Assembly: GCA_045646865.1 (NCBI GenBank)
Contig: JAZRLM010000012.1
Coordinates: 1 to 64,000 of the forward strand
DNA from: SIG440 sp045646865
Lineage (GTDB): Bacteria > Bacillota > Clostridia > Monoglobales > Monoglobaceae
DNA length: 64,000 nucleotides
Reading direction: 5' to 3'
Below are positions 49,129-57,334 of the stretch, piece by piece. Both the position numbers and the translations under genes were made by a program. Under the pieces are notes generated by a model that searched no databases, was not told the origin of the DNA, and saw only the letters and a program-made list of their open reading frames with translations. Within the stretch, counting starts at the first letter, position 1. Each line of letters opens with the position of its first letter.

Positions 49129-49941
49129 ATGATGTCAGAATACGAAATCAAAAAACAAATCTGTGACATTGGAAAAAGAATCTATGACAGAAGAATGGTT
49201 GCTGCAAACGATGGTAACATTTCAGTAAAAATTTCTGATAACGAATTTCTCTGCACACCCACAGGCGTAAGTAAGGGTTTTATGACGCCCGAATACATCT
49301 GTAAGGTTGATGCTGAAGGTAACGTTATCCAGGCAAACAAAGGCTTTAAGCCTTCTTCTGAAATCAAGATGCATATGAGAGTTTATAAGCATCGTCCCGA
49401 TGTTAAGGCGGTTGTTCATGCTCATCCTATCTATGCAACAAGCTTTGCTATTGCAGGCAAGCCCCTTACACAGCCCATTATGCCTGAAGCGGTTATCGCT
49501 CTTGGTTGTGTTCCGATTGCTGAATACGGTACACCTTCAACAAACGAAATTCCCGATGCGGTAGAAAAGTATCTTCCTTATTATGATGCAGTTCTTCTTG
49601 AGAACCACGGTGCTCTTGCATATTCAGATTCTCTGATGGCTGCTTATCACAAGATGGAATCACTTGAATTCTATGCAGAACTTCTGTTCCTCTCAAATCA
49701 GTTGGGCGGACCACAGGAATTCACAAAGGAACAGATGAAGAAGCTTTACGAAGTTAGACGTGCATTCGGTATGTCAGGTAAGCATCCTGCAGACCTTTGC
49801 CCCAACAACAAGAACGGTCATATGAGCTGCCACAACTGCCATATTCCGGATTGCGGAGTTGCAGAAGAAGGTACAGCTTGTGCTGACAGCGACCTTGTTG
49901 CTCAGATTACAAAGAAGGTTATGGAGCAGCTTAACAAGTAA
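49129..49941 (+). CDS. Class II aldolase (fuculose/rhamnulose-1-phosphate type) with encapsulation tail
   Basis: The 270-residue protein has the zinc aldolase core to about 210: NDGNISVKISDNEFLCTPTG near 27-46, Glu78 in SSEIKMH, the ligands His97 and His99 in VVHAHP, and His160 in ENHGAL. It would split fuculose- or rhamnulose-1-phosphate into dihydroxyacetone phosphate and lactaldehyde, the source of 1,2-propanediol. After the core comes a Cys-rich linker (Cys224, 234, 237, 242, 251) and an amphipathic C-terminal helix SDLVAQITKKVMEQLNK, typical of microcompartment encapsulation peptides. Ribosome site AAAGGAGAG; an ATG one codon later is an alternative start. Confidence 0.9.
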   Translation: MMSEYEIKKQICDIGKRIYDRRMVAANDGNISVKISDNEFLCTPTGVSKGFMTPEYICKVDAEGNVIQANKGFKPSSEIKMHMRVYKHRPDVKAVVHAHPIYATSFAIAGKPLTQPIMPEAVIALGCVPIAEYGTPSTNEIPDAVEKYLPYYDAVLLENHGALAYSDSLMAAYHKMESLEFYAELLFLSNQLGGPQEFTKEQMKKLYEVRRAFGMSGKHPADLCPNNKNGHMSCHNCHIPDCGVAEEGTACADSDLVAQITKKVMEQLNK

Positions 49942-49958
49942 TACGGGAGGTGTCATCT

Positions 49959-50450
49959 ATGAATGATGAAAAGCTTACTCGTATAGTAGAAGCTGTAACA
50001 AAGCAGCTTACCGAAGGCGGCGCAGATGCAAAGTTATTTGGCCTTAAGCAGGCGCGCAAACTGATTGCAAGGGTTGAAGAAAAAGCTAAAACAATGGGTC
50101 TTAACATTGTTGCGGCGATTTCAAACGAAGCAGGCAGACCTATCGCAATTGAATGTATGGATAACTCATACATCGCAAGCTATGATGTGGCGCTTAATAA
50201 GGCATATACGGTGGTTGCTCTCAAGATGTCTACTAAAAAGTTGAGCACGTTGGCAAAGCCCGACGGTCCGTTATACGGAATTCAGCACACAAACGGCGGA
50301 CAGATTGTTATTTTCGGCGGCGGCGACCCGCTGATTTATCACGGTAAGATCGTTGGCGGACTTGGTGTGAGCGGCGGCTCGGAGGAACAGGATACTGCTC
50401 TTTCAGCATACGGTGCATCTTGCCTCGACGAGATTATGAATGAAATGTAA
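49959..50450 (+). CDS. GlcG/HbpS-family (PduO C-terminal-like) protein with encapsulation peptide
   Basis: The 163-residue protein begins with an amphipathic helix (NDEKLTRIVEAVTKQLTEG) that looks like an encapsulation peptide. A GlcG/HbpS domain follows (AISNEAGRPIAIECMDNSY; GGQIVIFGGGDPLIY; GGLGVSGGSEEQD). Relatives include the C-terminal part of PduO and haem-binding HbpS. No cobalamin adenosyltransferase domain is present, consistent with the B12-free dehydratase. The exact role is unknown. Ribosome site GGGAGGTG. Confidence 0.85.
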   Translation: MNDEKLTRIVEAVTKQLTEGGADAKLFGLKQARKLIARVEEKAKTMGLNIVAAISNEAGRPIAIECMDNSYIASYDVALNKAYTVVALKMSTKKLSTLAKPDGPLYGIQHTNGGQIVIFGGGDPLIYHGKIVGGLGVSGGSEEQDTALSAYGASCLDEIMNEM

Positions 50451-50483
50451 GTTATTTATTCTTTAGAAAGGAGATTACATAAA

Positions 50484-51680
50484 ATGAACAATATGGAAAT
50501 TGAACAGATTGTAAAACAGGTTCTTGCAGGTATGCAGGGAACAGGTACAGCATCGGCTCCAAAGGCTGCAGGTCCCGTTCCTGAAAAAGCCCGTGTTGCA
50601 ATGCTGACAGACATTGAAAAAATCGAGCTTAAGGAATATAAACTTCCTGAACTCGGTGACGACGACATTCTTGTTAAGGTTGAAGGCTGTGGTATCTGTG
50701 GTACAGATGCTCACGAATTCAAGCGCGACCCATTTGGTCTTATCCCCGTAGTTCTCGGTCACGAGGGTACAGGTGAAATTGTTAAGATGGGTAAGAATGT
50801 AAAGAAAGACAGTGCAGGCAAGCCCCTTAACATTGGTGACAAGGTTGTTACTTGTGTTGTTCTTAAGGACGACCCAGAAATCACAATGTTTGACCTGAAC
50901 AAGCAGAACGTAGGAGGAGCAGACGTTTACGGCCTGGTTCCCGACGATGATGTTCACTTCAACGGTTGGTTTGCAGATTATATGGTTATCAGAGGAGGTT
51001 CTACAATCTTTAATGTGTCAGACCTTGACCTTGATTCCAGAATCCTCATCGAACCCTGCGCTGTTCTTATCCATGCAGTAGAACGTGCAAAGACAACAGG
51101 TATCCTCAGATTCAACAGCCGTGTGGTTGTTCAGGGTTGCGGACCTATCGGTCTTATCTGTATTGCAGTTCTCCGTACAATGGGTATCGAACATATTACT
51201 GCAGTTGATGGCGAACAGAAGAGACTTGACTTTGCTCTTCGTATGGGCGCTGACCACACTGTTAACTTCAAAGACCACAAGGGTATTGAAGAACTTGCGG
51301 CTGCAGTAAACGAAAGCTTTGGCGGACATCCTGCTGACTTCGGATTCCAGTGTACAGGTTCACCTGTTGCACACAGCAACATTTACAAGTTTATCCGCAA
51401 TGGTGGCGGTCTTTGTGAACTCGGCTTCTTTATCAACGGCGGCGACGCAACAATCAACCCCCACTTTGACCTTTGCTCAAAGGAAATCACACTTGTAGGC
51501 TCTTGGGTATACACTCTCAGAGATTATGCAACAACATTTGATTTCTTGAAGAGAGCAATCGCAATCGGTCTTCCCATTAAGGAACTTATCACACACAAGT
51601 TCCCCATCGAAAAGATTAACGAAGCATTCGTTACCAACGTAAAGATGGAAGGTCTCAAGATTGCAGTAATTAATGAATAA
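50484..51680 (+). CDS. Zinc-dependent alcohol dehydrogenase (MDR family) with encapsulation peptide
   Basis: The 398-residue protein carries an N-terminal amphipathic segment (NMEIEQIVKQVLAGM) and a linker rich in Gly/Ala/Pro up to about 33. The MDR core follows: catalytic zinc GCGICGTDAHEF near 68-79 and GHEGTGEIV near 92-100, and a Rossmann GCGPIGLICIAVLR near 219-232. The structural-zinc four-Cys cluster of many MDR enzymes is not evident. It could reduce propanal to propanol or lactaldehyde to propanediol, regenerating NAD+ inside the shell. This position is often held by an iron-type PduQ dehydrogenase in other loci. Confidence 0.9.
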   Translation: MNNMEIEQIVKQVLAGMQGTGTASAPKAAGPVPEKARVAMLTDIEKIELKEYKLPELGDDDILVKVEGCGICGTDAHEFKRDPFGLIPVVLGHEGTGEIVKMGKNVKKDSAGKPLNIGDKVVTCVVLKDDPEITMFDLNKQNVGGADVYGLVPDDDVHFNGWFADYMVIRGGSTIFNVSDLDLDSRILIEPCAVLIHAVERAKTTGILRFNSRVVVQGCGPIGLICIAVLRTMGIEHITAVDGEQKRLDFALRMGADHTVNFKDHKGIEELAAAVNESFGGHPADFGFQCTGSPVAHSNIYKFIRNGGGLCELGFFINGGDATINPHFDLCSKEITLVGSWVYTLRDYATTFDFLKRAIAIGLPIKELITHKFPIEKINEAFVTNVKMEGLKIAVINE

Positions 51681-51720
51681 TAATTAACAACTTATATAAA
51701 ATTTTAGGAGGAAATTTAAA

Positions 51721-51996
51721 ATGGCACAGGAAGCATTAGGTATGATCGAAACAAGAGGTCTTGTTGCAGCAATCGAAGCAGCAGACGCAATGGTAAAGGC
51801 AGCAGAAGTTGTTCTTATCGGCACTGAAAAAATCGGTTCAGGTTTAGTTAGTGTTATGGTTCGTGGTGATGTTGGCGCAGTTAAGGCAGCAGTTGAAGCT
51901 GGCGGTACAATGGCTGGCCGTCTTGGTGAATTAGTTGCTACACACGTAATTCCCAGACCTCACAACGATGTTGAGAAGATTCTTCCCAAGTTCTAA
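51721..51996 (+). CDS. BMC-H hexameric shell protein
   Basis: The 91-residue single BMC-domain protein (MAQEALGMIETRGLVAAIEA) has the edge Lys region GTEKIGSGLVSVMVRGDVGAV and the C-terminal VIPRPHNDVEKIL. The size is that of PduA/CcmK-like hexamers that tile the shell facets. Ribosome site TTAGGAGGAAA. A close paralogue (about 86% identical, counted by eye) follows at once. Confidence 0.95.
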   Translation: MAQEALGMIETRGLVAAIEAADAMVKAAEVVLIGTEKIGSGLVSVMVRGDVGAVKAAVEAGGTMAGRLGELVATHVIPRPHNDVEKILPKF

Positions 51997-52013
51997 GAAA
52001 AGAGTGGTAAGTT

Positions 52014-52418
52014 ATGGCAGAAAAGAAAACTACCGCTAAAGTAAAAACCGCCGTAATAGGCAACACAGAAGAATTGAAAAAGAATGCTGCACCGGCTAAA
52101 GCCGAGGCAGCTCCAGAGATTAAAAAGGAGGTAAAAACAATGGCACAGGAAGCATTGGGTATGGTTGAAACAAGAGGTCTCGTTGCAGCAATCGAAGCAG
52201 CAGATGCTATGCTTAAGGCTGCTAACGTAACACTCGTTGGCACAGAAAAGATCGGTTCAGGTTTAGTTAGTGTTATGGTTCGTGGTGATGTTGGTGCTGT
52301 TAAGGCTGCAGTTGAAGCAGGCGGACAGAGCGCTCAGAAGCTTGGCGAAATCATCGCTACACACGTTATTCCCAGACCTCACAATGATGTTGAGAAGATT
52401 TTGCCCGTTCTCAAATAA
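52014..52418 (+). CDS. BMC-H shell protein with 42-residue N-terminal extension and internal start
   Basis: The long form is 134 residues. A Lys/Ala-rich extension (MAEKKTTAKVKTAVIG... to residue 42) is followed by a complete BMC-H nearly identical to the preceding gene. The BMC part begins with its own ATG at 52140, preceded by a consensus AGGAGG 8 bases away, whereas the outer ATG has only a weak GAGTGG. So both a 134- and a 92-residue form are likely, with the short one favoured. This recalls the PduB/PduB' pair, where the longer form links shell and core, but there the protein is a BMC-T. The extension has no predicted fold. Confidence 0.88.
   Translation: MAEKKTTAKVKTAVIGNTEELKKNAAPAKAEAAPEIKKEVKTMAQEALGMVETRGLVAAIEAADAMLKAANVTLVGTEKIGSGLVSVMVRGDVGAVKAAVEAGGQSAQKLGEIIATHVIPRPHNDVEKILPVLK
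52126..52142 (+). promoter_or_regulatory. Internal ribosome site and ATG for a short BMC-H isoform
   Basis: AGGAGG at 52126-52131 lies 8 bases before the in-frame ATG at 52140, inside the coding region of the extended shell gene. Codons here still encode the extension (EIKKEVKT), so the site serves both purposes. Confidence 0.75.
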
Positions 52419-52444
52419 GATTTTCAGGGCTAAAGTAAGTATAT

Positions 52445-52467
52445 GGGCAGAGCAATCTGCTCTGCCC
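52445..52467 (+). terminator. Hairpin after the second BMC-H gene
   Basis: GGGCAGAGCA pairs with TGCTCTGCCC around ATC, followed by GTATCTTCTTC. The T-tract is weak, so it is probably a partial terminator or 3' stabiliser that lowers downstream expression relative to the abundant shell proteins. Confidence 0.6.
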
Positions 52468-52478
52468 GTATCTTCTTC

Positions 52479-52622
52479 AATAGGAAATTCTGTAATTGCC
52501 TATTAAAAAAGACTTTTATTTGATGCCTGTGCGAATTTTTGGCTTTGCCAATACGCACATAGGCGAACAAAGCGTTTTTAATCCGACCGTCGCCTGCGGC
52601 GAGGGCGCAGTTGCTTTGTTCT
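52479..52622 (+). repeat. Three-hairpin interspersed element, copy B
   Basis: The 144-bp relative of 22872-23021 has the same three-hairpin order. Stem pairs changed on both sides compared with copy A: GTGCG/CGCAC for GTGCA/TGCAC, and TTGGC/GCCAA for TCGGC/GCCGA. It ends 24 bases before the eutN-type start codon. Confidence 0.75.
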
Positions 52623-52646
52623 GAATTATTTAAGGGAGAAAAGATT

Positions 52647-52916
52647 ATGATTATCGGAAAAGTAATCGGCAGTGTTGTTTCAACACGCAAGAGCGAAAAT
52701 CTTGTGGGCAACAAATTTATGATTGTTGAACCTGTTGAAAAAATGGCTGCAAAGAATTCGCAGTTGGTTGCGATTGATAATATTGGCGCAGGTATCGGCG
52801 AATATGTTCTGGTAGCATTGGGCAGTGCGGCTCGTCTTGGCGACGAAAAAGCAAATAATGCTCCTGTTGATGCTGCAATCGTGGGTATCGTGGACGACGG
52901 TGCTAATTTTGCATAA
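52647..52916 (+). CDS. BMC-P pentameric vertex protein (EutN/CcmL/PduN type)
   Basis: The 89-residue protein has the EutN_CcmL fold: IIGKVIGSVVSTRKSENLVG near 2-21, KFMIVEPV near 23-30, AIDNIGAGIGEYVLVALGSA near 42-61 and DAAIVGIVD near 74-82. Pentamers cap shell vertices. It starts directly downstream of the interspersed element, with GGGAG as ribosome site. Confidence 0.94.
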   Translation: MIIGKVIGSVVSTRKSENLVGNKFMIVEPVEKMAAKNSQLVAIDNIGAGIGEYVLVALGSAARLGDEKANNAPVDAAIVGIVDDGANFA

Positions 52917-52957
52917 AAGATGATTTGAAATTTTATTGGAAGGGGGATTAACCAATT

Positions 52958-54295
52958 ATGCAATTGACCGAACTTAAAGAACTTATGAAGGAATGCGGTG
53001 TGGTTGGTGCCGGTGGTGCAGGTTTCCCTTCGTATGCAAAGCTCAGCGACCAGGCTGACACGGTTATTCTTAACTGTGCAGAGTGCGAGCCTTTGTTCAG
53101 GCTCCACAGACAGCTTCTTTCAACCTTTGCAAAAGAGGTGCTTAAAGCACTTGATACAGTTCGCAAGGCTGTTGGTGCAAAGGATGCAATTATTGCAGTT
53201 AAGGAAGCTTATACCGAAGCTGTTGAAGAAGTAGAAGAACAGCTTGATAAATTTAAACATATGAAGATTTCATTACTCCCCGAGGTTTATCCTGCAGGTG
53301 ATGAAATTATACTGATTTACGAGGCAACCGGCAGAGTAGTAAAGCCCGGTCAGCTTCCCATTACAGAGGGCGTTATAGTTTTCAATGTTGAAACAATGCT
53401 CAATACATACTATGCAATTACCGAAAAACGACCTGTATGTTATAAATATGTAACTGTTGCAGGTGAGGTAGCTAACCCCGGTACATTCAGAGTTCCCCTC
53501 GGTACACCGCTGAACCGTGTTGTGGAGCTTGCCGGCGGCGAGACAATTAAGGATTGTCAGTATCTAAACGGCGGAGCAATGACGGGACGTCTTGCGAAGA
53601 AGAAGGATGTAGTAACCAAAACCACAAATGCGGTATTGGTGCTGCCACAAAACCATCCCGTTATTTTAAAGAAGAAAACAAATCCAAAGGTTAATATATA
53701 CAGAGCGATGAGCGCTTGTTGTCAGTGCCGTATGTGTACAGACCTGTGCTCAAGAAACTTGCTTGGTCATCCCATTGAACCTCACGCATTTATGCGTGCC
53801 GCAACCAAGGGTATGTCAGGCGATGTTCCGGCTCTGCTTAATTCGGCATATTGTTCGCAGTGCAGACTTTGCGAAATGTATGCCTGTCATCAGGGACTGT
53901 CCCCTGCGATGCTTATCGGCACTTTTCGTAATGAAATCCGTGCCAAGGGCATAAAACTTCCCGAACCACAATTTACGGGAGTAAACGAACACAGACCATT
54001 CAGATATGTTCCTATGGAGCGACTGATTGCTCGTCTTGGCATTGCAAAATACAATGTGGAAGCGCCTATTGAGGAGTTGCCTGAAGATTTTGGCAAAAAA
54101 CTCAAGACGGTTAAAATTGAACTTAGACAACATATCGGTCAGCCGGCAAAACCTCAGGTTAAGGTTGGCGATAAGGTTGAAAAATACCAAAGCATTGCAT
54201 CCTGCGAAGGACTTGGTGCTGAAATTCACAGTCCACATGATGCAACAGTAAAAGAAATTACAGAAAATTATATTATACTTGAAATCAAGCGGTAA
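52958..54295 (+). CDS. PduS/RnfC-like Fe-S flavoprotein of the microcompartment
   Basis: The 445-residue protein has the RnfC/NuoF-type N-terminal nucleotide-flavin region (GVVGAGGAGFPSYAKL near 14-29), a SLBB domain (VAGEVANPGTFRVPLGTPL near 167-185) and two [4Fe-4S] motifs, CCQCRMCTDLC near 250-260 and CSQCRLCEMYAC near 295-306. A biotinyl-lipoyl-like C-terminal segment follows (VGDKVEKYQSIASCEGLG). PduS is thought to shuttle electrons across the shell with PduT, here perhaps for NAD recycling since no cobalamin is used. Confidence 0.92.
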   Translation: MQLTELKELMKECGVVGAGGAGFPSYAKLSDQADTVILNCAECEPLFRLHRQLLSTFAKEVLKALDTVRKAVGAKDAIIAVKEAYTEAVEEVEEQLDKFKHMKISLLPEVYPAGDEIILIYEATGRVVKPGQLPITEGVIVFNVETMLNTYYAITEKRPVCYKYVTVAGEVANPGTFRVPLGTPLNRVVELAGGETIKDCQYLNGGAMTGRLAKKKDVVTKTTNAVLVLPQNHPVILKKKTNPKVNIYRAMSACCQCRMCTDLCSRNLLGHPIEPHAFMRAATKGMSGDVPALLNSAYCSQCRLCEMYACHQGLSPAMLIGTFRNEIRAKGIKLPEPQFTGVNEHRPFRYVPMERLIARLGIAKYNVEAPIEELPEDFGKKLKTVKIELRQHIGQPAKPQVKVGDKVEKYQSIASCEGLGAEIHSPHDATVKEITENYIILEIKR

Positions 54296-54315
54296 GAAAG
54301 GTGGGAAACAATTAA

Positions 54316-54864
54316 ATGGCAAAAGCATTGGCAATGGCTGAACTTACAACGGTTTCCACCGGTATGAAGGCCGCAGATATTATGATTAAGACTGCCGAGG
54401 TCAAAATTATTGAGGCCGAGGTTGTCTGCCCGGGTAAGTATATTATTCTTATCGAGGGCGAGTTGAGCGCAGTTCGTGCATCAATCGACGCAGTAAAAGC
54501 TATGTTCCCTGAAAAGCTCATCGACAGTTTTGTTTTGGGCAATCCCCACGAAACAATCTTCCCTGCGCTTTACGGAGCAACAGATATAAAGGATAAACGT
54601 GCTCTTGGAGTTTTAGAGACCTACTCTGCGGCATCAATAATTTTAGCGGCAGATATAGCGGCAAAAACCGCGATAGTAGACCTTATAGAGCTTCGTGTGG
54701 CAAGAGGTATGTGCGGTAAGTCGTATATGCTTCTCACAGGCGAGGTTGCGGCTGTTGAAAGCGCAATAGAGAGAGCGAAGGCTGAGGTTGCCGACGGAAC
54801 AATGTTCCTTGACAGCTCGGTTATTGCAAATCCTGACGAAAAGATGTGGAACACAGTAATTTAA
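54316..54864 (+). CDS. BMC-T shell protein of the PduT type with pore cysteine
   Basis: The 182-residue tandem-BMC protein has its first domain at 1-90 and its second from ALGVLETYSAASIILAADIA near 95. Cys38 in VVCPGKYIIL matches the pore cysteine that holds a [4Fe-4S] cluster in PduT trimers. The gene directly follows pduS-like, supporting a joint electron conduit. Confidence 0.92.
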   Translation: MAKALAMAELTTVSTGMKAADIMIKTAEVKIIEAEVVCPGKYIILIEGELSAVRASIDAVKAMFPEKLIDSFVLGNPHETIFPALYGATDIKDKRALGVLETYSAASIILAADIAAKTAIVDLIELRVARGMCGKSYMLLTGEVAAVESAIERAKAEVADGTMFLDSSVIANPDEKMWNTVI

Positions 54865-54956
54865 AGGCGTGAAAATCGCTGGCATAGTACAACTAAAACA
54901 ATTTTCATCAGCCTTTAATGACTGATACAGAAATACAGAGAGGAAGGTAAACTCAG

Positions 54957-56348
54957 ATGTTAGATGAAAAATGCATAAGCACTATTGTTGAAAGTGTTAT
55001 CCGTAATATGGACGGAAAGGTAGAAACACCCAAGAATCTTAAGGGTGTATTCCCCACAATGACAGAGGCGCTGGAGGCTGTACAGAAGGCTTACATCCAG
55101 TATAAGAGTTATACTGTTGAGCAGAGAGAAAAGATGATTGAGGCAATCCGCCGCTTAACTCTTGAAGAAGCCGAGGAAATGGCAAAGCTGGGCGTTGAAG
55201 AAACAGGTATGGGCAGAGTTTCTGATAAGATTATCAAGCATCAGCTTGTTGCAAACAAAACCCCCGGTACCGAAGACCTTCAGCCTATCGTAAAGACAGG
55301 TGATACAGGTCTTACCCTTATTGAGATGGCACCTTTTGGCGTTATCGGCAGTATCACACCTTCAACAAACCCAAGTGAAACAGTTATCTGTAATTCAATC
55401 GGTATGATTGCGGGCGGTAATGCGGTTGTATTCAACCCCCACCCCAACGCAAAGAAAATTGCAAACTACGCAGTTGACCTTGTTAACCGTGGTATTCTGG
55501 AAGCAGGCGGCCCCGAAAACTTGGTTGTTTCGGTTGCTAACCCCACAATGGACACATCAAACGAAATGGTTAAGTCACCTATCGTTAGAATGTTGGTTGC
55601 AACAGGTGGTCCCGGCGTTGTAAAGATGCTTCTTTCATCAGGCAAAAAGGCAATCGGTGCAGGTGCAGGTAATCCTCCTGTTATCGTTGACGATACCGCA
55701 GATATTGAAAAGGCTGCATCAGACATTATCAAGGGTGCAAGCTTTGACAACAACCTTCCCTGTATTGCTGAAAAGGAATGTTTTGTATTTGATTCTGTTG
55801 CAGACAGCCTTATCCGCAATATGCAGAAGAACGGTGCATACCTCCTTAAGGGTGCAGACATCGAAAGATTGGTAAAGGTTGCTCTTATTGAAAAAGACGG
55901 CAAGTTTGGTATCAACAAAAAATGGGTAGGCAAGGATGCAAGACTCTTCCTTAAAGAACTGGGCATTGATGCAGACCCCAGACTGATAATTTGTGAAACA
56001 GATGCAAAGCACCCCTTTGTTCAGGTTGAAATGATGATGCCGATTCTTCCTATAGTAAGAGTTAATAATATAGAAGAAGCTATAATCGAGGCTTGCAAGG
56101 CAGAGCACGGCAATCGTCATTCTGCACATATCCATTCAAAGAATGTTGACAGACTCACAGCATTTGCAAGAGCGGTTGAAACCACAATATTTGTTAAAAA
56201 TGCTCCTTCGTATGCAGGTATCGGTGCAGGCGGCGAAGGTCACACAACCTTCACAATAGCAGGCCCTACAGGAGAGGGTATCACATCAGCAAAATCCTTT
56301 ACCCGTCAGAGACGTTGCGTAATGGTAGATGGTTTCCACATTGTTTAA
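54957..56348 (+). CDS. CoA-acylating aldehyde dehydrogenase (PduP/EutE type)
   Basis: The 463-residue enzyme oxidises propanal to propionyl-CoA with NAD+. An N-terminal amphipathic encapsulation peptide (DEKCISTIVESVIRNM) and linker precede the ALDH core. NPSETVICNSIGMIAGGNAV near 138-157 and ATGGPGVVKMLLSSGK near 216-231 are typical, and the catalytic Cys lies in NNLPCIAEKE near 265. Ribosome site AGGAAGG. A 56-base hairpin-forming spacer separates it from the PduT-type gene. Confidence 0.94.
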   Translation: MLDEKCISTIVESVIRNMDGKVETPKNLKGVFPTMTEALEAVQKAYIQYKSYTVEQREKMIEAIRRLTLEEAEEMAKLGVEETGMGRVSDKIIKHQLVANKTPGTEDLQPIVKTGDTGLTLIEMAPFGVIGSITPSTNPSETVICNSIGMIAGGNAVVFNPHPNAKKIANYAVDLVNRGILEAGGPENLVVSVANPTMDTSNEMVKSPIVRMLVATGGPGVVKMLLSSGKKAIGAGAGNPPVIVDDTADIEKAASDIIKGASFDNNLPCIAEKECFVFDSVADSLIRNMQKNGAYLLKGADIERLVKVALIEKDGKFGINKKWVGKDARLFLKELGIDADPRLIICETDAKHPFVQVEMMMPILPIVRVNNIEEAIIEACKAEHGNRHSAHIHSKNVDRLTAFARAVETTIFVKNAPSYAGIGAGGEGHTTFTIAGPTGEGITSAKSFTRQRRCVMVDGFHIV

Positions 56349-56614
56349 TTTTTTGGCAGGGCGTGTTGAACCGCATATGGTTTAAACAGGCAAATTTTCC
56401 GCCATGCGTCGTAAAAATACTCATGAATACACCAAGTATTCTCTCCGTTTTTTGCTTGCCTGACAAAAAATTTACTCGGTTTAAACTCTGCGACCCTGAA
56501 TAAAAAGTTAGTTTCGCGGTTTACTGTTGGTAGGGCATATGGGGGTCAACCCACCTCTGCCAATGAATAGAAAAGAAGAAATAGTACTTTATTAACACAG
56601 AAAGGGAAAATCCT
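56349..56614. other. Gene-free spacer with repeat-like sequence
   Basis: The 266 bases have no coding frame with a ribosome site. They contain two copies of GGTTTAAAC (near 56379 and 56470), related segments CAGGCAAATTTTCC and GCCTGACAAAAAATTT in opposite sense, and many stops. The stretch looks like a decayed repeat insertion between two operon genes. It ends with a GAAAGGG ribosome site for the next gene. Confidence 0.4.
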
Positions 56615-57262
56615 ATGAAAGCATTAGGAATGTTAGAAGTATACAGCTTTACAACTGCAGTAGTTGCGGCAGACCTTTGTGCAAAGGCTGCAGATGTAAA
56701 AGTAATTGCATTTGACCGTACCCGTCCCGGCAGTGCGGATGTTCCGGCACCGCTGGTTATGCAGATAAAGGTTGAGGGTCCTGTTGCGGCTGTTAAGGCG
56801 GCTATTGCGGCAGGTAAGGCTTATGCAGAATCAGAGGGCAAGTACATAATTTCTCATACCATCCCCAACCCCGGTGACGGTACAGAGAAAATGGCATACC
56901 TTCTTGATATGAACAAGGATAAGTACAACAAAAAACTTCCAAAGAGCTTTGCTGGCGAGGCTGAAATGGAACCTGCAGTTTCAACAGGCGAATCAATCGG
57001 TATGATTGAGGTTGAAGGTCTTGTTGCGGCAATCGAAGGTCTTGATGCAATGACAAAGGCGGCAGATGTTCGTGTTATCCACACCGAAAAAAGACTTGGC
57101 GGTCGCTTGGTTACATTTATTGTTGCCGGCGAGGTTTCAGCAGTTAAGGCTGCGGTTGAAGCAGGTCTTAAGAGTGCAGATGCAATCGGCAATATTTTTG
57201 GTCACGCAGTTATTGCAAGACCCCATACCGAGGTAACAAAGTTCTTTGATATGGAAGGTTAA
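56615..57262 (+). CDS. BMC-T tandem-domain shell protein
   Basis: The 215-residue protein is a tandem BMC. The first domain (ALGMLEVYSFTTAVVAADLC near 3-22) carries a longer loop (RTRPGSADVPAPLVMQ near 36-51). The second starts at about 127 (SIGMIEVEGLVAAIEGLDAM) and is close to BMC-H. Such trimers can form gated pores for larger cofactors or substrates. It differs from the PduT type by lacking the pore Cys. Confidence 0.9.
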   Translation: MKALGMLEVYSFTTAVVAADLCAKAADVKVIAFDRTRPGSADVPAPLVMQIKVEGPVAAVKAAIAAGKAYAESEGKYIISHTIPNPGDGTEKMAYLLDMNKDKYNKKLPKSFAGEAEMEPAVSTGESIGMIEVEGLVAAIEGLDAMTKAADVRVIHTEKRLGGRLVTFIVAGEVSAVKAAVEAGLKSADAIGNIFGHAVIARPHTEVTKFFDMEG

Positions 57263-57334
57263 TGACAATCCGGAAAGACGGAAATCTGATTCAGGGAACA
57301 ATGGGCAAAAGTCCTTTGTTCAGGGTGAAGCATT

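Noticed and set aside
52510..52640. Additional short coding frame between the second BMC-H and the eutN-type gene
   Set aside because: The stretch is the interspersed three-hairpin element; open frames through it are not conserved between the two copies.
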